A stretch of 64,000 nt of DNA from Branchiostoma floridae (lineage: Eukaryota > Chordata > Leptocardii > Amphioxiformes > Branchiostomatidae), in assembly GCF_000003815.2 (NCBI RefSeq), contig NC_049993.1, forward strand, positions 6,766,091 through 6,830,090, written 5' to 3'. Shown here in pieces: positions 12,001-21,000 of this stretch. The notes under the pieces are model-generated. The model worked only from the letters and a program-made list of their open reading frames with translations, made no database searches and had not been told where the DNA came from. The position numbers and the translations under genes are program-made. How positions within the stretch are numbered: position 1 is the first letter of the stretch; each line of letters opens with the position of its first letter.

Positions 12001-15000
12001 ACTGGAGTTGTGGGGAATTGAAGACTGTGGTTATGTGGTCTGTAATTTGTTGTCTATAATTTCTTCCAAGCCATCAACTAATACGAATGTGGTGATGCAT
12101 CTTTTGTAAAACATTATAAATTATATGTTATGGGAAAATGAAGGATGAAATGATTGGGCATGTGTTTTGTTGCCTATAATTCATTCTAAGCCGTCAACCA
12201 GTACGAAAGTGGGGCATCTTTTGTGAAACATTATAGGTGTTGTGGGAAAATGAAGTGTGAAATGATTGGGTCTATAATTATTTGTCTATGATTTCTTCCA
12301 AACCATCAACCAATATGAATATGGTGATGCATCTTTTGTAAAACCAAGGACGTCATCTTACGCCACGTCATTGGTAAAACATTATAGGTCACTGGAGTTG
12401 TGGGAAATTGAAGAATGGAGTGATATGGTCTGTAATTTGATGTCTGTGATTTCTTCCAGGCCACCAACCAATACGAATATTGTGGTGCATCTTTTATAAA
12501 AGATAACTGGTGTTTTGGGAAAATGAAGGATGAAATAATTCGGGTTATGATTTGCTGTCTATGATTTCTTTCAATCTATCAACCAATACGAAAGTGGGGC
12601 ATCTTTTGTGAAAAATTATAGGTGTTGTGGGAAAATGAATGATGCGGCAATGTGGTCTGTAATTTGTTGTCTATAATTTCTTCCAGGCCACCAACCAATA
12701 CGAATGTGGTGATTCATCTTTTGTACAACATTATAAATTATATGTTGTGGGAAAATGAAGGATGAAATGATTGGGTCTGTGTTTTGTTGCCTATAATTCA
12801 TTCTAAGCTGTCAACCAATACGAAAGTGGGGCATCTTTTGTGAAACATTATAGGTGTTGTTGGAAAATGAAGTGTGAAATGATTGGGTACATAATTATTT
12901 GTCTATGATTTCTTCCAAGCCATCAACCAATATGAATATGGTGATGCATCTTTTGTAAAACCAAGGACGTCATCTTATGCCACGTCATTGGTAAAACATT
13001 ATAGGTCACTGGAAATGTGGGAAATTGAAGAATGGAGTGATGTGGTCTGTAATTTGCTGTCTATGATTTCTTCCAGGCCACCAACCAATAGGAATGTGGT
13101 GGTGCATCTTTTGTAAAAGATTACAAATGTTGAGGGAAAATGAAGGCTGTAGTGAAACTGTCTGCAATTTGATCCTGACCATATCAAGTCGTGAAGACAG
13201 GCGACAGTATTTGATACATTTTAATGAGATGAAGCCTTTGTTTTAATTGGTGATACTTCTCGACATCATTGAATGCTTAAAGTAGACTGTTGAACTGCAG
13301 ATGATCACGCTTTTGGTCTTTTGCACACTGATGCTTTATTGAGTAACGTTACAAAATAAGTAATTACAATCCTACTTTTTGCTATTGGAATGTAATGAAG
13401 CAGGCTTTTTTAGTTTTACATTCGTTAGTATGAGCAATGAGCATCCGCTAAGCTCCGACTATTTACAAATCTTACGAGTGACCACCAAGGAAGACTGGAT
13501 GCTGTAGCCGGGTCGTACCAAAGACTATTGAAATGGTACATATGGAAGCAAAACACACTACGCTGCCAGTGGACTAGCCCCCAGCTGTAGTTATTGCACC
13601 AATGTGTGGCCCAGGGCTTAGAAGGAGAGATGGGCGGGCTCTTCTGATGAGGGACGTTGACCCCTTGTTCTGGTGTATGGGCAACTTGAGCTATTTCATT
13701 AATTCTCCTTCTGTCTCCCACACAGGCTTACAAGCCAATCAACTTCCGCGTGTTGCTGGTGGGAGTGAATGTACTGACGGGGCGCTGGGAGGGAGAGGAG
13801 GAGAGACCGAAGTACAACGAGTATCTGAAACCCAAAGTGCGGGAGTACATATGGACTACCATCAAGCCTGAGGCGCCGATGTTCCATACTGCAGTTTATA
13901 TAGCGTAGGTGTTCTTTAAAGCTTGTCACAAGGTGCCGCATTTAGCCTGGTGTGTGTGTGGAGGCAAAGTTGCCATAGAAAGGGACTAACCCCTTTGAGC
14001 TCTTTTTTCCCCCGATATATAGACCACGGCAATAGGTCGCTTTGGGTCTGGAAAGCATCTGAACCATAGACATCTTAAGTGCCAGCGAAATGAAATTTCC
14101 ACCATCATTATCACGTAAAAACAATAGAATTTTCCGACAACGCCTATTTGGTTATTGAAACACGTGTCTACTTTGGTGGGACAGATAATGGCTGATGGGT
14201 CTATGGTGTCACTACCACTCCAGGCAATTATATCAGACACTGTCATGTCAATAGACTATTAAATACGTATCTTTCTCAGCGATAATCTTTGTCGGCCATG
14301 GCAACATGAACCTGCTATGAACGAATCGTGGGCACTCGCGCGTCCTTGCACATGGTTTTATAAACTTCATTATTATAATGTCTCCATAACGCTGACTCTT
14401 TGTCCCTTACAGTGGTTACCCCTTCTGGGACGCACCGTATGCTGGAGCCGGCATGGGCCATCTCTGCAAAGTCCTCGGAATGGACAACTATCCATTTGTC
14501 ATGGCGGTAAGATAAATTCTAAGACAAATTTAAAGCATGGCACTTACGCCTATCAATAGGACGAATTGAGAAACTGCATTCGAACATCGCTATGTTGAGA
14601 CTATATTTTCTGCCAAGAACAATCTCAAAAGCAGTTGTGTGCTCATCATGGCAAGCGAACATGTATGTCTTTTTTCATTTATGGAAGACTTAAGTACAGC
14701 TTAACAGGCTTTCAAATATTTCACTGTCTTGAAACAGGCCGAAGGCAACAAGCGACCTGCAAACCACTACTGGAATGCCCATGAGCTTGGTCACGAGTTT
14801 CGCAATGGTCACAACTTTGGTGAGTGTACATTTCTTTAAATATCAAAGTACGTAGATACTCTATATAATACCAACAATTACCCAATGAATACACGTAGAA
14901 TAGAAGTTGATGTCTGTATTTCCTGTTCCGTCATGATCCCTATTGTATACAACTCTTATTTTTACTTTAGATCCCAGCGACGACGGAAGTTCCATCTGTC

Positions 15001-18000
15001 CAGCCAAGCGAATTTTCGGTACGAAATGTGTAATGGGAGGAAACAGGTCAGTATAGTCTACAGATTTCTCTCCTGAAGCAGGACTCCGTTTTTTTTTACA
15101 TCTTTGCACTTGTTGTTGGAGCCTGGTAGTTAACACAGTTGTTGATCCACCATTTTGTAGAGGTCATTCGTGATCAATATTAATAAAGTTTCTGGACGTT
15201 TCTCTCAGTTATCCGACGACCTTCAGCAGGACGTTCCTTGACAAGATCAGGGCAACTAACTACACCTGCATGGCAGACAAACCCCCACAGGTGCGTCGTT
15301 TGTGCTAGGTAGCGCGCATAGTCCAATAATTAGAGGGCCTGCCTCTGGCGAATGTCTTCTCTGTCATGACCAGTAAAAGAGTGGATCAGCTATTCGGTTA
15401 ATTGAGTTTGCTTGAGCAAATGTGGTATGACTATGACATTTTTACTTCCATCTGTCTTCGAATGACCAAACACTTCGGGAAACTAGCCCAAACCGATACT
15501 GCTGAACATCTTTTTGTAATGGAAATACATGTTGATTGTGATCATCGCGCGATTTTCAGGGATCGTAGATCGCTCATAGCGAGTTCCATTAGTAAGGGAA
15601 GAGGTCAATTATAGATAAAGAATACGCGCGACCCTTTGTCGATTTTAAAATGGGACGAGCCTCTGGCAATCAACGAAATACAGTCGACTGTGTGACAGGG
15701 GTGTTAAACTAGTAGGTCCAATTGCAATTTCTCTGCCATGATCTCTTTGGCCCGAATGAAAACGAGGTCTCACCCGATGTTTGCTCTGCACACAGGAGGA
15801 AGTCTTCAGGTGTGGAAACGGCATCCTGGACGCAGGGGAGGAGTGTGACTGTGGGAACAGCCAGGTTCGAGTGGTTTCATCTTTTCGGTGAATAAAACCA
15901 GCGACTAGACTTATCTCAACTTGAGATATGTTTATTCCACTAACAAACGAATTAACCTTTGTCAATCCATTGGTTCAATTTCTGTTAAATGACGACTTGA
16001 AAGAAAATATTTGTTGCAAGCAGAAAACGACATATTGAAGACACTGTAAATGTTCAATGTCTGTAAACGGACTCGAGCTCTTTGGTCTCCTAGAATAACT
16101 GAACAAGAATTAATCTCATTTCTCGACATACACACTTGTAATTGACCTTGTTTCATTGGCGTTTTCAGAGATGTATAACCAGTGACCCCTGCTGTGACGG
16201 CCAGATCTGTAAGCTGAAACAAAACGCGGAGTGCAGCGCTAACAACCCGTGCTGCAACAACTGCAAGGTGGACCTCATCAGCTGTCCGGACCACGTCATC
16301 GGGAAAGTTAAACGCGCGGCAGATCCCATCAGTGAGTATGCAAACATCTTTTGGACATTTCAGGACAACATTATTGCTTCGTGGCGTCTTGTGTGACGTA
16401 ACTGGTAGAGCTTTCGGCTCGGAATCTAGAGGTTCCGATTTCAATACCGTGCCCCAGACGTTGTGCCCTTGGGAATGGCACTTAACACGACCTTCCACAC
16501 TTCACCCAGGTGTAAAATGGGTACCTGCCTTCTGTCGGGGAGGTAAAAGGAAAGACTACCTTTACCTTCTGTCTGTACTGTGCATGTGGCACTGATAATA
16601 TAAGTTACTAACTTGAGTGCAGTGCCACATTGCCCTTGTCTGTTTAAAACAAACAGAAAAAAACTACACATTTTTGTATTGCTTTTGCTAGGGGAACATC
16701 ATAAGCCGTACATCGGCGAAGACATAGCCCTGCCTCAAATGTGAGTTTAAGAGACTGAATATATTACCTACAGTACTAGGGAATGGTTGGAATAAGCTTT
16801 CTTTCTTCTTAGAATCGTTCAATCGCATCGACTTCCCGCCCGGAGTCCTGGTGCCGTTTCCTGGCGGAACCATGACCCCACCGAACCGAATGTTCAACTG
16901 GCTGTTTGAGGCACCAGCTGGTTCTCGTGTCACGCTGTGGTTGGCTATTCCTCCGCTGGTAAGTACTAGCATACCGTTACCCACGCTTTAGACTACCCCA
17001 ACTAGCCTTCAGGTCTTCAACGCAATGTGTTTGAACAACAGGTCTAATTCACTAGACCGACAGGGCTAATTGCATATAGCGTGAAGGAAGTAAAAACCCA
17101 TGTGGTACAAAATGGCAAGCACTTTTCACGCACTCCATCTAGAGATTCACATGTCTGAAAAGTCACGCACGTTTCTCGCAGAGAAAAACACTGTTAGATT
17201 ACGTTAAACTTTTTAGATTACGTTTTTCTCTTTGCAATCGTTGCCCCAGCTAGTACGTTTCACGTGAACGGGCCACAATACTGTTACTAAACTCTGATCG
17301 CAGAATTATTAAGAATAGAAAATACCAAGTTTACAAAGGATTGACATGTAGTGACTGTCATATGTTTCCTGTACAGGCCTCACCATCGTTTGAAACGGCG
17401 GTAGGTTGTCCCTATGACTGGATCGAGGTTCGGGATGGCGGATATGTGAATTCACCACTTGTCGGCCGCTTCTGCACTCCAACAACAACGCCAATAGTGT
17501 AGGTGGATTTTTTATTTAACACCTGGAAGTAGAGTTCACGTGGTGTCTCATTTTGTGAGCATTTGGAATTGTTTAACGGCACATTATTTCCTGGAGATAA
17601 CCATGTGGGAACAAAGTAATACGCGTCCTTATCGGATACTCATCGTAGCTCAACGTGCTGTACAACTTTTCAGGATCACAAACGGAACAATTGTAGTTAT
17701 GCTGGTCAGCAATGTCATAAAAAGGCGTAATTCAATATATATTAATGGTAATTCTGCTTTCTGTATTTACCTGTTTCACTTTCAGTCGAATAGTAGAATT
17801 AGCCTCCTCCGTAGTGACCTACGGAGGGTGGTACTAAGGCTTATTGTTCGAATATATGGCTTTCTTTTACACTGCAGTGTTTCTCTTCCAGTTCGAAAGG
17901 CACGCAGCTCTTCGTCACCTTCCGAAGTGACAACTCGTTTGACAGTCATTTCCTCCTGAAGTATTCTTTCTCCAGCACGGCCCTGTCAGGTAAAGCTATT

Positions 18001-21000
18001 TTCCTAACAAGCAAGCAAACAAACAAACAAACAAACAAACAATCGATCAAACCACAACAGAGATCATTGATTGTTGAGGTTGAAAACCTATTTCATGAAA
18101 ACGTTCGCTTAAAAACTGCTTTCCACAGAATTTCCGACTCATAAGCGTATACTGTGTAGTGCTGTATTTTTGGTAAACGGGTAACCAACCTATGTTCATT
18201 AAACAAGCTGGCTTCAATTGTGGTCCATGCATTATTGTAAAGGCAACTATTGTCGTGAATCTCGTGTTGTTTTCAACAGGCAAGAGATGGAGGGACGACG
18301 GTAAATGCGGATGGAAATTCCCCGCACCTGGGGCAGCCTCTGGACAATGCGAACCTGATGGAGCAACTCCCTGTTGTTGGTCGAACGGCCTCTGCAAAGG
18401 CGATACAGACTGTGACTGCCCTGGCTGTGTCGACTACCGAAAGTTTAACAATGAAGGTAAAAGTTAAATGCAGATAAAACAAATAAACTAACTAACTGAC
18501 TAACCATTCGTTAATAGTTTCATCCTGTTGATGAATCAGTTCAAAACTATATGTTCACGTATTCTTGGGTACACACGATCTTTTCTTAACCAACCTTTTG
18601 CAATTCGGTAGATGGTCTGAGGCGAGTGAGTTCATTTCGCTCTACTGAAGGTACCAAAGCTTCTATCATATCTCGGGAGAGAAAAAAAATACCAAGATGG
18701 TTTTCAGAAATGTGTGTCCTTGAGAAAAATATGTTGAAAGCCGACCATATTACTGTTTGCAATAATTATACTTCTGCATGTGCACGCCGCGTATGAAACT
18801 GTACCGCCCGGCGTATGAAAATCATCGGGCTGTCAGGTCCATGCAGCCCCATGTTCCTCTGCCGCCGGGGTTGTCTTTCGCTCCCGGTAAGATTTTTACG
18901 TGGAAGGAATACAATTATGTTAGGAATACGATTCCTAATACTATTAGGCTATCAAGATTAACAACGTTAAAATGTTGCGAAACGACTTGCCTTGTTGCGA
19001 ACTGACGGTTGCGAACTGGCATTGTTGCGAAACAACCTGTTACCCATGTATGTACAGATTTATAGTCCGTTTTATTGATGAACAACACAATATACCTTCC
19101 TGTCCTGTCCATGTCCAATGTACTTCGGCATAGTTTTGACGTTTTAACTCAGCGTATTCATATGTATATCAGGTGAAGTTGACATACAGATTGGGCATCT
19201 TAAGTAATCTAAAATGAGGAATCGTGTGCACTTCTGAACTTTCAGGTATGCCGAAGAATCCTGTGAAAGCAATGGAGGTGCAGACTTTGGATAGTGGTGA
19301 GTACGATTTAAGATTTGCTATCAGAGTATCGTTCTAAGTTTCACTTGAATTCAAGTTTAAAACCTATTTCAGTGCCGTATACACACGACATTCTTTAAGT
19401 ACAGTATATTTAAGACACGAATGAAAATGAAGCGTACCAGTTTGCCAGCTTGTAATCATTAAATAATCATCTTTCATTCAATTTGTTTCGCATACGACAA
19501 CAGGACCCGGTCACACATGTCCTGATGGCATTCTTATGGTAGTAGTATGATAGTTATGCATGTGTCCTGCAAAATTCAGCTGTCTTGTTATGGAAAAGCT
19601 AACTGTCTAAGATCATTGTTGGTGGTTGGTCGCAGACTAAAAATTCCACAGCAGCTACACTGTAGGACGACCATCGACAGATGAGACCGCGCTGTTACTT
19701 TCATTTCCGATTTTCCTATCCACTGTACCATTAATATTGCCATGACAGTCATCTAATGAATGTAATATATTGTACTCAGAATGCTATGAAGGCACGGGAG
19801 AGGCCTATCGTGGAGAGGCGGGTATAACCTGGTCCGGAACAGCCTGCCAGGCCTGGAGTTCCCAGACACCGCACAAGCACAGCTTCAACCCCGCCACCTA
19901 CCCAAACCTCGGGCTGGATAACAACTACTGCAGGAACCCAGACATGTCGTCTCGGCCTTGGTGTTATACCACAGACCCCAAGAAGATGAGAGACAACTGT
20001 ATCGTATCCAAGTGTACTGGCCCGGCATATAGAGCAGGTAAGCACACTAAGAAAGAAGGGTAGGGTGCTTGCGAAGATTTGAAATTAGGTAATTGCATAA
20101 ATTAAAGCTTTAGTAGTGTTTTATATACACATTTTCCTGATAGATAAATCCAGAGATGAAAACTGCAAACAATTCTCAAACACATAACAAATTCTCTTCT
20201 AATTTTCACAGAGTATGTCGGATGCTACAAAGACAAATCTACTCGGACGTTCCCGTTTGCCAGACTTCGTGACTACAAAAGCATGACACCTGCCGTGTGC
20301 ATCAACCACTGCAGTGGGCTGGGGTACAGTTACGCAGGTAGGCCATCAAGCCTAACACATAACCATAACTCTTTTGATTATCCTTTTTTTAAACCACAAA
20401 CGTTGGAGCAGATTTAGAAAAGAGTGAATTTCATCAAACAATAGATTGTCACAAAGTCTCAATTGTTTGGATAATGTGGTACTGCACTCAAGTTGTTAAC
20501 TTATTTTATTCTAACAGTGCCACAAAGTATTGATGGAAGGTAAAGGTAGTCTTTTACCTCCCCGATCTAACTAAGTCAGGTACCCATTTTTACACCTAGG
20601 ACGGTCGTGTTACGTGCCTTTCCCAAGGGCTCAATGTCGGGATGGTATAGAGCCTGGGACTTCTAGGCTCCGAGTCCAACATTCTACCAGTTACGCCACA
20701 CACGACGCCGCGTCCTTACTTCTCATTTTGCTTTTACAGCGATTCAATATTATTATGAGTGTCATTGTGGCACTGAGGCCAACTTCGCCGCCCTGGAACC
20801 CGTGCGGCCGGAGTCTGAATGCAACTTCCCGTGTAGAGGTGACAAGGAGCAGAAGTGTGGCGGCAACTGGAGGAACTCTGTCTACAAACTCCCAGAAAAA
20901 CCACCGGCGGGTAGGTCTACTGGTGATTTTTTACTCTATTGACGCCATATAGCAAACCCGGAAGGCCACCTCAAGGTTTTGCGTTACATAAATTTCAAGA

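Noticed and set aside
16332..16595. ORF following exon 13
   Set aside because: It runs through the donor site into a SINE; intron read-through.
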